From: Streptomyces griseorubiginosus | Lineage (GTDB): Bacteria; Actinomycetota; Actinomycetes; Streptomycetales; Streptomycetaceae | Direction: 5' to 3' | Assembly: GCF_017614965.1 (NCBI RefSeq) | Contig: NZ_WVUG01000032.1 | Coordinates: forward strand, 1 to 47,070 | DNA: 47,070 nt | In this document: positions 15,718 through 24,067 of the stretch, piece by piece | Layout: each line of letters begins with the position of its first letter | Numbering within the stretch: position 1 is the stretch's first letter | Program-made: the position numbers and the translations under genes | The notes under the pieces: model-generated | Seen by the model: the letters and a program-made list of their open reading frames with translations, nothing else | Database searches by the model: none | What the model was told of the DNA's origin: nothing

Positions 15718-17239
15718 GCGCGGGGCTCCTCCATTCGGTGATGAAGTCCAGCAGGGCACGGTCGCTGCCGCGGGCGCCCAGCGTGCACAGGCCCACGGGC
15801 AGGGAGCGCACCCGCAGCAGCGGGGCGACGACCGCCGGAAGGCCGGCCAGTGAGGCGAGGCAGGTCAGGCGCAGGGTGGCGGCGCGCACTGCCTCCAGGT
15901 CGGCGGGCGGTGCGTCGGTGAGCGGGGCGGGGCCGCTCGTGGCGGGCAGCAACAGGGCGGTGCCCGGCGGGATGACGGCGTCCAGCAGCTTCCGCGCGTC
16001 CGTCAACTCCTGTTCTGCCTGTGCGCGTTGGGCCGGGGTGACCCGGCGTCCGTTGTCGAAGCGCGCCGCCACGTCCGGGGCGAGCGCGTCCGGGTGCGCG
16101 GTGATCCAGGCACCGTGTCCCTCCCATGCCTCCGCCGCCTGCACGGTCCGGAAGGCGGCGAACCAGCCCTCCAATTGCTCGGAGATCCCGGTGGACGCAC
16201 GGGTCACCGGCAGGGCCGACACACGGCGTGCCGCCTCGAAGGAGGACCGCACCTCGGGTTCGGCGAGGGCCACCATGTCGTTGTCGACCAGGAGTTGGGT
16301 CACTGGTGTGGAGGGCTCGTCGGTGGTCAGCAGCGCCTGGGCCGCGGTGCGCAGGAGGTGCGGATCGCGGGCCAGGAGGCCGGCGGTGTCGAAGGAGGGC
16401 GCAAGCGCCAGCAGGCCGCTGGTGGGTGTGGCCGCGTGCGTGGGCCGCCAGCCGTACAGGCCGCAGTAGGAGGCGGGGACGCGGATCGAGCCGGCGGTGT
16501 CGGTGGCCAGCCCCAGGTCGGCCCAGCCGCGGGCGACGGCGGCGGCCGGGCCGCTGCTGGAGCCGCCGGTGATCCGGCCGGGGGCGGCGGGGTTCACGGG
16601 GGTGCCGTAGTGCGCGTTGGTCCCGGCGAGGCTGAAGGCCAGTTCGTCGGTCTGGGCGATGCCGGTGAGTTCGGCGCCCGCGTCGAGTAGGCGTCGTACC
16701 GCGTCCGCGTGCGCCTCTTCGGTGCGGGCTTCGGCCAGCCAGGCCGGGTTTCCCGCACCGATGCGCTGTCCCGCCACGGCGAACAGGTCCTTCACGGCGG
16801 TGCGGACGTGTGCCAGCGGACCCTGGCCGCTCGACTCGACCAGCGGACCGGCCACGCGCCACACCGCCGGATCGGGGCGGTCGTCCGGCCGGGGTGCGGC
16901 TGCGGCGCTGACGTGCGCGGCGGCGATCCGCCACCCGGCGTCGGTGTGCTGCCACACCTGGGTCTGCAGCCCGCGCGTGCCGTCCTGCCGCCGGGTCTCG
17001 GCGGTGACGACCGCGACCCGCGGCGCCGGGCGCACGACGTGCACCCGCTCGACCACTCGTGCCGGGGCCCCGCCCCGCCCGCGCCGGAAGTCGGCGATCG
17101 CGGCGTGGCCCACCAAGACGGTGTCCCCTTCGGCGCGCAGGGTGTCCGGCGCGTCGAGGAACCAGCGGTCCAGGCCCGCCAGGTCGTTGGCCATCAGGGC
17201 CCGTTCGTACGCCCAGAAGGCGGCGAGAAGATCATCCAT
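15710..17239 (-). CDS. AtzH-like domain fused to an amidase-signature enzyme
   Basis: 509 residues in two parts. Residues ~1-125 resemble an AtzH-like/DUF3225 SnoaL-type domain (FWAYERALMANDLAGLDRWF, LVGHAAIADFRRGRG, TQVWQHTDAGWRIAAAHVS). Residues ~130-509 are an amidase-signature enzyme with the Ser-Ser-Lys triad: Lys150 (AVKDLFAVAG), Ser227 in GGSSSG and Ser251 in TDTAGSIRVPA. AtzH partners AtzE and AtzF in cyanuric acid breakdown as a separate protein; here the two are one chain. The family cleaves amide or carboxybiuret/allophanate-like bonds. The ATG at 17239 follows the cupin stop by one base. The frame upstream of it is not coding. Confidence 0.82.
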   Translation of the reverse strand: MDDLLAAFWAYERALMANDLAGLDRWFLDAPDTLRAEGDTVLVGHAAIADFRRGRGGAPARVVERVHVVRPAPRVAVVTAETRRQDGTRGLQTQVWQHTDAGWRIAAAHVSAAAAPRPDDRPDPAVWRVAGPLVESSGQGPLAHVRTAVKDLFAVAGQRIGAGNPAWLAEARTEEAHADAVRRLLDAGAELTGIAQTDELAFSLAGTNAHYGTPVNPAAPGRITGGSSSGPAAAVARGWADLGLATDTAGSIRVPASYCGLYGWRPTHAATPTSGLLALAPSFDTAGLLARDPHLLRTAAQALLTTDEPSTPVTQLLVDNDMVALAEPEVRSSFEAARRVSALPVTRASTGISEQLEGWFAAFRTVQAAEAWEGHGAWITAHPDALAPDVAARFDNGRRVTPAQRAQAEQELTDARKLLDAVIPPGTALLLPATSGPAPLTDAPPADLEAVRAATLRLTCLASLAGLPAVVAPLLRVRSLPVGLCTLGARGSDRALLDFITEWRSPAHV

Positions 17240-17240
17240 G

Positions 17241-17672
17241 TCACGATGTTCCCGCGCGCAGCACGGCGAGGTCCTGCTCATCCAGCGTGGCGGCGGGTCC
17301 GCTTTCGATGAGGTCGGCGAAGCCCTCGTCGGGGGACATGACCGTGACCGTGTAGAGGCGTTCGGTGGCGGACGTGTTGACGATGCGGTGCTTGGAGCCG
17401 GCGGGCAGGACCAGGACGTCGCCCGGAGCGAGGTCGCGCTCGTGCTCGTCGCTGGCGGCACGGCCGTGGCCGGCGAGGACCAGAAAGGTCTCGACCGACT
17501 CCGGGTGCCAGTTGAGGGGCTGGGCGCCACCGGGTTCCCACACCTCGAAGACGACCGTGGTGGGCGAGCCGTCCCGGGGGCCGGTGAGGACGGCGAGCTT
17601 GACGGTGTCGCCCGCGGTGATGTGGTGGGCGGTGATGTCGCGCAGGGGAGTGTGCAGCGGGGGGTTGGCCAT
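17241..17672 (-). CDS. Small cupin protein
   Basis: 143 residues forming one cupin barrel. Motif 1 is LNWHPESVETFLVLAGHGR and motif 2 is LAPGDVLVLPAGSKHRIVN. Metal-type residues are present (His and Glu in motif 1, His in motif 2), so it may bind a divalent metal. GGGAAA precedes the ATG. It sits in the nine-gene minus-strand operon between the creatininase-like gene and the AtzH-amidase. A role as isomerase, dioxygenase or ligand sensor cannot be distinguished from sequence. Confidence 0.8.
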   Translation of the reverse strand: MANPPLHTPLRDITAHHITAGDTVKLAVLTGPRDGSPTTVVFEVWEPGGAQPLNWHPESVETFLVLAGHGRAASDEHERDLAPGDVLVLPAGSKHRIVNTSATERLYTVTVMSPDEGFADLIESGPAATLDEQDLAVLRAGTS

Positions 17673-17683
17673 GGCGGGTTTCC

Positions 17684-18469
17684 CTAGCGGGTGGTCGGGC
17701 GGTCGGGGCGGAAGCGGGCGCATTCGCGCAGGGCGGCGGCTGCCGCGGCGACGGAGGAGTCCACGAGTTTGCCGCCGAGTTCGGGCGTGGCCCCGGTGGG
17801 GTCGCCGATCACCCCGTCGGAGGTGGCGAAGTCGTCGCTGGTCCAGCCGAAGGAGACCGGCTTGCCGAAGCCGATGTGCTCGTACTCGGTGAGGTGTTCG
17901 GGGACGCTGCGGCGGGCTCGCGTCATGTCGACCAGGTCGGGGTGGAGGTGGAGCATGGCGGCGGTCTCCTTGATGCCGCCGTGCACGCCCATGCCCAGTT
18001 CGCCCGCCGGGGAGGTGCCGCCCTGATCGGCGGGGAGCGAGGCGTGCAGCAGGAAGGTGCGCAGGCCGTGCCGGGTGCGCAGTTCGCGCAGGGCGACGCC
18101 GAGCAGGGCGCTGTTGCCGCCGTGGGCGTTGAGGAAGGCGAGACGGCGGACGGGGCCCGCGGCCAGCGAGCGGCCGATGTCGTCGAGGACGGACAACAGG
18201 GTGCGGGCGGTGAGCCACAACGTGCCCGCGGACCAGGCGTGTTCGTCGGACTTGGTGTAGGCGAGTCCGGGCAGCAGCGTGATGTCGCAGCTCTCCCCCG
18301 CGAGCCGTGCGGCGCCTTCGGCGACGGCCTCGGCCATGTAGTAGTCGGTGGCCACGGGCAGATGGGGGCCGTGCTGTTCGATCGCGCCGACCGGCAGCAC
18401 CGCGACGGTGTCCTCGCCGAAGCCCGCGATCTCCGGTCCGCTCAGGTCGATGAACCTGGTGAAGGTCAT
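17684..18469 (-). CDS. Creatininase family amidohydrolase
   Basis: 261 residues. Metal-binding motifs of the creatininase family are intact: Glu31 and His33 in PVGAIEQHGPHLP, Asp42, His116 in NAHGGN, and HGGIKETA (163-170). The family hydrolyses cyclic or formyl amides; members include creatinine amidohydrolase, the FAPy deformylase ArfB and 3-formamidopyruvate-type hydrolases. There is no creatinase or mycofactocin gene nearby, so the true substrate is probably an intermediate of this operon. Its ATG overlaps the stop of the FAD oxidase (ATGA). Confidence 0.88.
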   Translation of the reverse strand: MTFTRFIDLSGPEIAGFGEDTVAVLPVGAIEQHGPHLPVATDYYMAEAVAEGAARLAGESCDITLLPGLAYTKSDEHAWSAGTLWLTARTLLSVLDDIGRSLAAGPVRRLAFLNAHGGNSALLGVALRELRTRHGLRTFLLHASLPADQGGTSPAGELGMGVHGGIKETAAMLHLHPDLVDMTRARRSVPEHLTEYEHIGFGKPVSFGWTSDDFATSDGVIGDPTGATPELGGKLVDSSVAAAAAALRECARFRPDRPTTR

Positions 18470-19851
18470 GCGCCCTCCTCCGAACCGGCGGGAATCTTGC
18501 CCGGGTTGAGCAGGCCGAGCGGATCGGCGGTACGCGCCGTGTCCCGGACGAGGTCGAGGCGGCGGTCGACGTACCAGTTGTGCGGGCTGTGCACGCCGAC
18601 GCCCAGGTCATTCAGGGCGGCGATGCCGTCGTAGACGGTCGTCTCGTCCTGGTAGCGGGCCATGAGCATGCCGACCGTGCCGGAACGCATCCCCTCCAGG
18701 TGGAGCACGGTGTCGGGGAAGACCTGCTTGATCTCCGTGGTGTCACCGAGCAGGACGTCGCCGGCGATCTCCAGGTGGAACCAGCCGTCCTCGGCCTTCA
18801 TCAGGTGGTAGGTGGGGTGGTTGAAGGACATGGAGCTGATCAGGGCGGGACCGTCCGGTGCGGGCCGGACCTCGCGGACCTCCCCGCCGTACGACGCGAC
18901 GATCGCCCGTGCCGCGTGGACGGCGTCCTCCTCGATGATCGCGCGCAGGCTCAGGGCCGTGGGGTCGAGGGCGGGGTCGGGCTGGTAGACCCGCACGAGG
19001 CGGGCCTCGTCCAGCGACGCCAGGCGCGGTGCCGGTTCGAGGTGTACGAGTGCGGAGAGCGCGGCGGTGGCGGAGTGCCAGTCGGTGAGGGCGGCGAACA
19101 ACCCCGTCCAGGTGCGGGCCGGTTGGAGGCGCACGGTGGCGGTGGTGATGATGCCGGTGGTGCCGTAGGCGTGGATGTAGGGCAGGGTGTCCGCGTCCCG
19201 GACGGTGAAGGGGGTGGCGTCGGCCGTGCAGGGCGCGACGGTCAACTCGGTGACGAAACCGTCGCTGTTGGTCTTGTGCACCAGGGAGCCGGTGCCGCCG
19301 CTGCCGCCGGAGAGGAAGCCGCCGAGCGTGGTGCCGAAGGTGGAGGGGAACATCCACAGCTCCTGGCCGAGCGTGCGGGCGTGGGCCTCCAGGTCGGACA
19401 TCTTCGCCCCGGCCTCGGCGCGGATCCAGCCGTCGCCCGCGTCGAGGATGCGGCCGCAGCCGGTGAGGTCGAGCACGGCGCCGTCGGACAGCGGGATCGC
19501 CTGGCCGTAGTTGCCGGTGCCCTTGCCGCGGGGGGTGAGGGGGATGCGGTGGCGGTGGGCCAGGGCGAGGAGGCCGGGGATCTGTTCGTGCGCGGTGGGG
19601 CGCAGGACGACCTCGGCGTGGCCCGCGGGGAGTTTGGCCGAGAGGATGGGCGACATGTGGGCCCAGTCGCAGGAGGCCTTTTCCCGTGCGTCCGGGTCCC
19701 GGATCACCCCGTCGCCGCCGAGGAGTTCGGCGGCCTCGGCACAGAACTCCTCGATACCGGGGGTCGCCTGACGCTGCGTCGGATCGGGGGTGGCTGCCGC
19801 GCCTTCGTCGGCGACGAGTTCGGTGAGTGCGGTCAGGTTCGCGGTCGTCAT
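18466..19851 (-). CDS. FAD-binding (PCMH) oxidase/dehydrogenase
   Basis: 461 residues of the GlcD/vanillyl-alcohol-oxidase superfamily. The PCMH FAD domain includes VVLRPTAHEQIPGLLALAHRHRIPLTPRGKGTGNYGQ (about 80-115), GAVLDLTGCGRI, and STFGTTLGGFLSGGSGGTGS. A FAD-oxidase cap follows, and the C-terminal HSPHNWYVD...DPLGLLNPGKIP is the usual closing motif. It would oxidise a hydroxy acid, alcohol or amine. Its ATG shares one base with the stop of the upstream binding-protein gene (TGATG). Its place directly after the transporter genes suggests it acts first on the imported compound, which is an inference. Confidence 0.85.
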   Translation of the reverse strand: MTTANLTALTELVADEGAAATPDPTQRQATPGIEEFCAEAAELLGGDGVIRDPDAREKASCDWAHMSPILSAKLPAGHAEVVLRPTAHEQIPGLLALAHRHRIPLTPRGKGTGNYGQAIPLSDGAVLDLTGCGRILDAGDGWIRAEAGAKMSDLEAHARTLGQELWMFPSTFGTTLGGFLSGGSGGTGSLVHKTNSDGFVTELTVAPCTADATPFTVRDADTLPYIHAYGTTGIITTATVRLQPARTWTGLFAALTDWHSATAALSALVHLEPAPRLASLDEARLVRVYQPDPALDPTALSLRAIIEEDAVHAARAIVASYGGEVREVRPAPDGPALISSMSFNHPTYHLMKAEDGWFHLEIAGDVLLGDTTEIKQVFPDTVLHLEGMRSGTVGMLMARYQDETTVYDGIAALNDLGVGVHSPHNWYVDRRLDLVRDTARTADPLGLLNPGKIPAGSEEGA

Positions 19852-21023
19852 CACTTCAGTCCGATCGAGGGGTCGATGAACTCGTCGGTCGCCAGATCGC
19901 GGGCCGTCAGCCCCGGCTTGACCTTGGCGCCGCTCTGCTCGACGAGGGGCGTGAAGGTCTTCAGGGCGGAGGCGACGCGCTTCATGTCGAAGCTGCCGAG
20001 GCTGCCGTCGGCCTCGTTGCCGAGGATGCCCAGCTTGACCATCTGCTTCGCGGCGAAGGTGCCGGTGCCCTCGGAGTAGACCCAGCCGGTGTTGTACTGC
20101 TGGACCAGGTCGCTGATGAGCTTGACGGTCGCCGAGGGCTTGGCCGCGAAATCGGCGGCCGACTGCTGCAGGACGGGGACGAGTTTCTTCAGGCAGGGGC
20201 TGAGCGAGGCCAGTTCGCCGCTGCGCACGGACAGGGACTCGGGGTAGACGTTGAAACCGACGTCGGAGAGCAGCTGGTACTTGATCGGCTTCTTCCAGGC
20301 CGCCACCTCGTGCTGGTAGATGTACGGCTCGGCGGTGGCGAAGCCCTGCTGTGCGATGCCGGGGTTGGCGACGAAGCGGGCGGGTGCGCCGTCGTAACTT
20401 CCGTCCAGCTGGCTCTTCTTGATCAGGCCCTTGGAGACCAGCAGCGAGGCGTAGGTGCTGCCGTTGACGTAGACGACCTTCTCGTTCGACTTGCCGATGT
20501 CGGCGATCGTCTTCCAGTCGGGGTGGGTGGCCGGGTCCCACATCAGGACCTGCGGGCTCTTCTTCATCAGTGCCGCGACGGCCGTGACCGGCTGCTTGAC
20601 GGACGCCGAGATGGCCACGTCGGTGGTGACCGTGCCGAGGGTGATGCTCTTGTCGACGTACATCTGCGAGGGGACGCTCTGGTAGCCGATAGCGGAGCCG
20701 CCGGCCCTGACCTGGATGTCGACGCCGGTGTCCTTGCCGCCGATGACCAGCGGTCCGGTGACCCGCTTCTTATCGCTGTCGACGGTGTAGCCGGGGCCGA
20801 CGAGGTTGTAGAGCGGGCCGTGTTCGGCCTCAGGCTCCCAGTCGACCTGGACGACGACCGTCTTGGGGCAGACGCCGGCCAGGCGCTGCGCGGCCGGGGC
20901 GGCCTGGATCTTGGTGGCGGAGCCGGTCGCGGCCGTGGAGCCGCCGCCGCAGGCGGTGGCGGATACCAGGATGATTGCGGAGGAAACGCCCGCGACGGCG
21001 ACGCGTCTGGTGGAAGTGGGCAT
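19851..21023 (-). CDS. ABC transporter substrate-binding lipoprotein, NMT1/TauA-like
   Basis: 390 residues. It starts with an Arg-containing n-region and hydrophobic core (RRVAVAGVSSAIILVSATAC) ending at a Cys followed by GGG, a plausible lipoprotein signal. The mature part has the periplasmic-binding fold used by nitrate/sulfonate/pyrimidine-precursor importers (ITLGTVTTDVAI, VANPGIAQQGFATAEPYIYQHEVAAW). GGGAG precedes the ATG at 21023. It is encoded between the permease and the FAD oxidase. It delivers an unknown small, probably N-containing, organic compound. Confidence 0.85.
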   Translation of the reverse strand: MPTSTRRVAVAGVSSAIILVSATACGGGSTAATGSATKIQAAPAAQRLAGVCPKTVVVQVDWEPEAEHGPLYNLVGPGYTVDSDKKRVTGPLVIGGKDTGVDIQVRAGGSAIGYQSVPSQMYVDKSITLGTVTTDVAISASVKQPVTAVAALMKKSPQVLMWDPATHPDWKTIADIGKSNEKVVYVNGSTYASLLVSKGLIKKSQLDGSYDGAPARFVANPGIAQQGFATAEPYIYQHEVAAWKKPIKYQLLSDVGFNVYPESLSVRSGELASLSPCLKKLVPVLQQSAADFAAKPSATVKLISDLVQQYNTGWVYSEGTGTFAAKQMVKLGILGNEADGSLGSFDMKRVASALKTFTPLVEQSGAKVKPGLTARDLATDEFIDPSIGLK

Positions 21024-21069
21024 GGCTGAGCTCCCTGAGGGACGGGACGGGGGAAGGAGAGCGGGGGGT

Positions 21070-21948
21070 TTACGGCCGGTCGGCCGAGGCGTGCCAGGAG
21101 CCGACGGCGAGCCGGGCGACCAGGGTGAAGAGGGCGAAGACCGCCACGCCGAACAGCGAGGCAAGGATGATCGCGGCGAACAGGTCCTCGGACTGCAGCC
21201 GGGAGCGGTAGACGTCGAGCAGGGTGCCGATGCCGGGCTCGCCCTGCTTGAAGAACATGTCCCCGACGATCGCGCCGATCACGGAAAGACCGGAGGATGT
21301 GCGCAGACCGGTGAAGATCGACGGGAGCGCGGCCGGCAGTTCCAGCTTGCGCAGGCGGGACCAGCGGCTCGCGCGCTGGAGGGTGAACAGGTCGTGGTGG
21401 GTGTGGTCGACCGACTGGATGCCGAACAGGGTGTTGGCGATCATCGGGAAGAGGGCGATCAGGACGCAGACGACCACCCGGCTGGTGAAGCCGAAGCCGA
21501 ACCAGAGGCCGATCAGCGGCACGATCGCGAGGATCGGCACGGTCTGCAGGATCACCGCGTACGGATACAGCGAGCGTTCCAGCCAGCGCGCCCTGCTCAT
21601 CAGCACCGCCACCGTAACGCCCAGCGCGGATGCGATGAGCAGGCCGACGAGCGCGACCTGGGCGGTCAGCCACAGCGCCTGGAGCATCGGCTGCAGATGG
21701 GACCAGTCGAGGAACGACACGGTGAGGACCTGGTCGGGCGGCGGGACGAGGAACCGCCGTGCGGGGCTGAGCAGCAGATAGGTCACGGCGTACCAGACAC
21801 CGACGGCCGCAGCGAGGGATCCCAGCGGAGTGAGCAGTGCGGCGGGTCGGATCCGGCGGCGCGGGGCGGTCGTCGCCGACCCGGCTTTCGACGGCGGGTC
21901 CGCCACGGGAACGGCCACGTCGGCACGGGTGGTGATGTCGGCGCTCAC
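21070..21948 (-). CDS. ABC transporter permease, TauC/SsuC-like
   Basis: 292 residues with six predicted membrane segments after a ~35-residue cytoplasmic lead. The EAA-type cytoplasmic loop is visible around RASRWSRLRKLELPAALPSIFTGLRTSSGLSVIGAIVGDMF. It starts with a GTG that overlaps the ATPase stop (GTGA). Forms the membrane channel of the importer with the ATPase before it and the binding protein after it. Confidence 0.88.
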   Translation of the reverse strand: MSADITTRADVAVPVADPPSKAGSATTAPRRRIRPAALLTPLGSLAAAVGVWYAVTYLLLSPARRFLVPPPDQVLTVSFLDWSHLQPMLQALWLTAQVALVGLLIASALGVTVAVLMSRARWLERSLYPYAVILQTVPILAIVPLIGLWFGFGFTSRVVVCVLIALFPMIANTLFGIQSVDHTHHDLFTLQRASRWSRLRKLELPAALPSIFTGLRTSSGLSVIGAIVGDMFFKQGEPGIGTLLDVYRSRLQSEDLFAAIILASLFGVAVFALFTLVARLAVGSWHASADRP

Positions 21949-22703
21949 TGGGATCCTCCTCGCAGAGCCGCCGAGACCTCGCCGGCGATCCGGCCGAACT
22001 CGGGGTCGTAGCGCAGCTCGGCCGGACGGGGGTGGGGGAAGGGGACGTCGAAGGAGGCGGTGACACGGCCGGGACGGGCCGACATCACCACGATCCGGCT
22101 CGCCAGGAAGACGGCCTCGGTCACCGAGTGGGTGATGAACAGGGCGGCGAAGCCGGTCTCGGCGTAGATGCGCTGGAGTTCTTCCTGCATGCGCAGGCGG
22201 GTCATCTCGTCGAGGGCGCCGAAGGGCTCGTCGAGCAGGAAGAGCGAGGGCCGGGTCATGAGCGCGCGGGCCAAGGACACGCGCATCCGCATACCGCCGG
22301 ACAACTGCCTGGGCAGCTGCTTCTCGAAGCCCTCCAGCCCGACCAGCCGGAGGGCTTCCAGGGCTCGTTCACGGCGTTCGGCCTTCGCCGTCCCGGCGAG
22401 TTCGGCGGGGAGTTCGACGTTGGCCAGGACGGTGCGCCAGGGCAGCAGGGTCGGGTCCTGGAAGACGTAGCCGACGGAGTCGACAGGGGCGTGGACCGTG
22501 CCTCCGGTGGCGGCGTCCAGGCCGGAGGCGAGGCGGAGCAGGGTGGACTTGCCGCAGCCCGAGGGGCCGACGACGGCGACGAACTCACCGGGCGCGACGC
22601 GCAGTTCGACGCCGGTGAGGGCGGTGGTCCCGTCGGTGAAGTGCTTGTCGACGCCCTCGAATCGCAGCGTCGCGTCGAGCGTCTTCTCGGCGGTGGTCGG
22701 CAC
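21945..22703 (-). CDS. ABC transporter ATP-binding protein, TauB/SsuB-like
   Basis: 252 residues with Walker A GPSGCGKST, Q-loop VGYVFQDPTLLPWR, signature LSGGMRMRVSLARAL, Walker B LFLLDEPFGALDE and a switch His in ALFITHSVTEAV. I chose the GTG at 22703 with GGGAGCT upstream. In-frame ATGs further up lie inside the 21-bp operator at 22732-22752 and would put the operator inside the gene. First gene of a nine-gene operon running to 13889 with overlaps of a few bases at most junctions. Confidence 0.9.
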   Translation of the reverse strand: MPTTAEKTLDATLRFEGVDKHFTDGTTALTGVELRVAPGEFVAVVGPSGCGKSTLLRLASGLDAATGGTVHAPVDSVGYVFQDPTLLPWRTVLANVELPAELAGTAKAERRERALEALRLVGLEGFEKQLPRQLSGGMRMRVSLARALMTRPSLFLLDEPFGALDEMTRLRMQEELQRIYAETGFAALFITHSVTEAVFLASRIVVMSARPGRVTASFDVPFPHPRPAELRYDPEFGRIAGEVSAALRGGSQ

Positions 22704-22731
22704 ATCAGCTCCCTTCAGTGCCACAGTCAGG

Positions 22732-22752
22732 AATGTTGATAGCATGAACATT
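22732..22752. promoter_or_regulatory. 21-bp operator, copy 1 (before the nine-gene transporter operon)
   Basis: Near-palindrome AATGTTGAT - AGC - ATGAACATT; 8 of 9 arm positions pair. Read in reverse complement it matches the site at 25492-25512 at 19 of 21 positions. It ends 28 bp before the ATPase start. Probable binding site of the XRE-cupin regulator at 25610. Confidence 0.75.
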
Positions 22753-22801
22753 GATTGTTTCCGGCCAGTGTCCTGGCCGTATCTGTTCGCCTTCGTGATC
22801 C

Positions 22802-22858
22802 GGGGCGTTCGTTGGGATACAGGGCGTTCGTTGCGATCCAGGCCGTTCGTCGAGTCCC
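22802..22858. repeat. Three tandem 19-bp repeats
   Basis: Units at 22802-22820, 22821-22839 and 22840-22858 share (A/G)GG(G/C)CGTTCGT. Units 1 and 2 match at 16/19 positions, units 2 and 3 at 14/19. They occupy the gap between the amidohydrolase stop and the 21-bp operator, upstream of the transporter operon. Possible activator-binding array. Confidence 0.7.
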
Positions 22859-22860
22859 GG

Positions 22861-24066
22861 TCAGAAGAACTCGCGGTGCACCGACGTACGGCTGACCAGC
22901 CGTCCGCCGGCGAAGACGAGCCGGTCGGGGCTGGACGCACCGAGGAGTTCCGACACCGAGTCCGCCCGCACCGCCAGAAGGTCGGCCACAGCGCCCTCGT
23001 ACGGCCCCGCCGCAGGCAGCCCGAGCACCGCGCGGGCGCCCGCCGTGACCGCGTGCAGTGCCTCGTCCGGCGTGAGATGACCTGCGGTGACCAGCAGGGA
23101 TGCGGTCTCCAGGGGGTCGGCTCGGCCCACGGGGTTGAAGGGGTCCCGGATGTTGTCGCCCCCGGCAGCGACCTCGACGCCCGCGTCCAGCAGCGCCCGG
23201 ACGGCGGTCAGCCCGCGCGGTGTACCGGACGGGTGTCCACGGCCCTGGAGGTAGAGGTTCGTCAGCGGCAGGGCGACCACACCGATCCCCGCCGCCGCGA
23301 CCTCCTTGGCCGTGCGCATCGCCTCGTCCGGTTCCATCATGCCGAGACTCACGCAGTGGCTGGCGGTGACACCGGTGGCGAGACTCCGCTCCCGCACGCT
23401 CCGGGCGAGCAGGCACAGGTCGCCCGCGTCCGGGTCGAGGGTCTCGTCGGCGTGCAGGTCGACGCCGACGTGGTGTTCGGCGGCGATGCGCAGGGTGCGT
23501 GCCAGGGACGCGGCGGGGTCGGCGGACAGGTGCGGGCAGTCGCCCAGCAGGTCCGCGCCGAGGTCGAGGGCCTCGTGCAGCAACTCCTCCGGAGCGTCGA
23601 CGTGGAGCACGGCGATCTGCAGCCGTACGCGTCCCCGCAGTTGCTTCCGCAGCCGGAGCAGGGCCCGCAGACCGCGCAGCGGATCGCCGCCCGCGGTCAG
23701 GAGGTCCACATGGGACCTCACCGCCGTCACCCCGTTCGCGCACAGATCGTCGACCGTCTTCGCGGCCCGCCGGAAGACGTCCTCCTCGGTGACCTGCAGG
23801 GTGTAGGCGCGCCAGGCCTCGACGGCGGCGAGCAGGTCTCCAGCCGGTGCGCCCACGCGATCCCAGGTCAGAGCCTTGTCCAGGTGGGCGTGGGGTTCGG
23901 CGGCCGCGGTCGTGAGCAGGTAGCCCGTCAGGTCGAGTTCGTCCGGAACGGACGGCAGCAGACCGGCCGGCGCCACCCGGGCCACGAGCCCGCTGTCCGG
24001 GTCGAGCAGGACGTCACGGATGTCCCCCGCGGGCAGCCGTGCGCCGCGCAATAGCAGTGGTGGCAT
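22861..24066 (-). CDS. Cytosine deaminase-like amidohydrolase
   Basis: 401 residues of the amidohydrolase superfamily, CodA/AtzB-C-like branch. Metal and catalytic residues are in place: His59 and His61 (EPHAHLDKAL), His205 and Glu208 (DLHADE), His237 (ASHCVSLG), Asp304 (AGGDNIRDPF). The HLDK and GGDN-RDPF motifs are typical of cytosine deaminase and of deaminases or ring-opening hydrolases acting on N-heterocycles. The ATG at 24066 is separated by one base from the upstream MBL stop. Last gene of a three-gene operon. The substrate is unknown; hydrolytic deamination or opening of a cyclic amide is likely. Confidence 0.85.
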   Translation of the reverse strand: MPPLLLRGARLPAGDIRDVLLDPDSGLVARVAPAGLLPSVPDELDLTGYLLTTAAAEPHAHLDKALTWDRVGAPAGDLLAAVEAWRAYTLQVTEEDVFRRAAKTVDDLCANGVTAVRSHVDLLTAGGDPLRGLRALLRLRKQLRGRVRLQIAVLHVDAPEELLHEALDLGADLLGDCPHLSADPAASLARTLRIAAEHHVGVDLHADETLDPDAGDLCLLARSVRERSLATGVTASHCVSLGMMEPDEAMRTAKEVAAAGIGVVALPLTNLYLQGRGHPSGTPRGLTAVRALLDAGVEVAAGGDNIRDPFNPVGRADPLETASLLVTAGHLTPDEALHAVTAGARAVLGLPAAGPYEGAVADLLAVRADSVSELLGASSPDRLVFAGGRLVSRTSVHREFF

Positions 24067-24067
24067 G

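Noticed and set aside
17684..18469. Creatininase gene as a mycofactocin MftE
   Set aside because: None of the other mycofactocin genes (precursor peptide, radical SAM, glycosyltransferase) is nearby, and the gene is translationally coupled to an FAD oxidase in a catabolic operon.
22703..22752. Upstream ATG starts for the ABC ATPase
   Set aside because: They lie in the conserved 21-bp operator; the GTG at 22703 has GGGAGCT and fits the family N-terminus.
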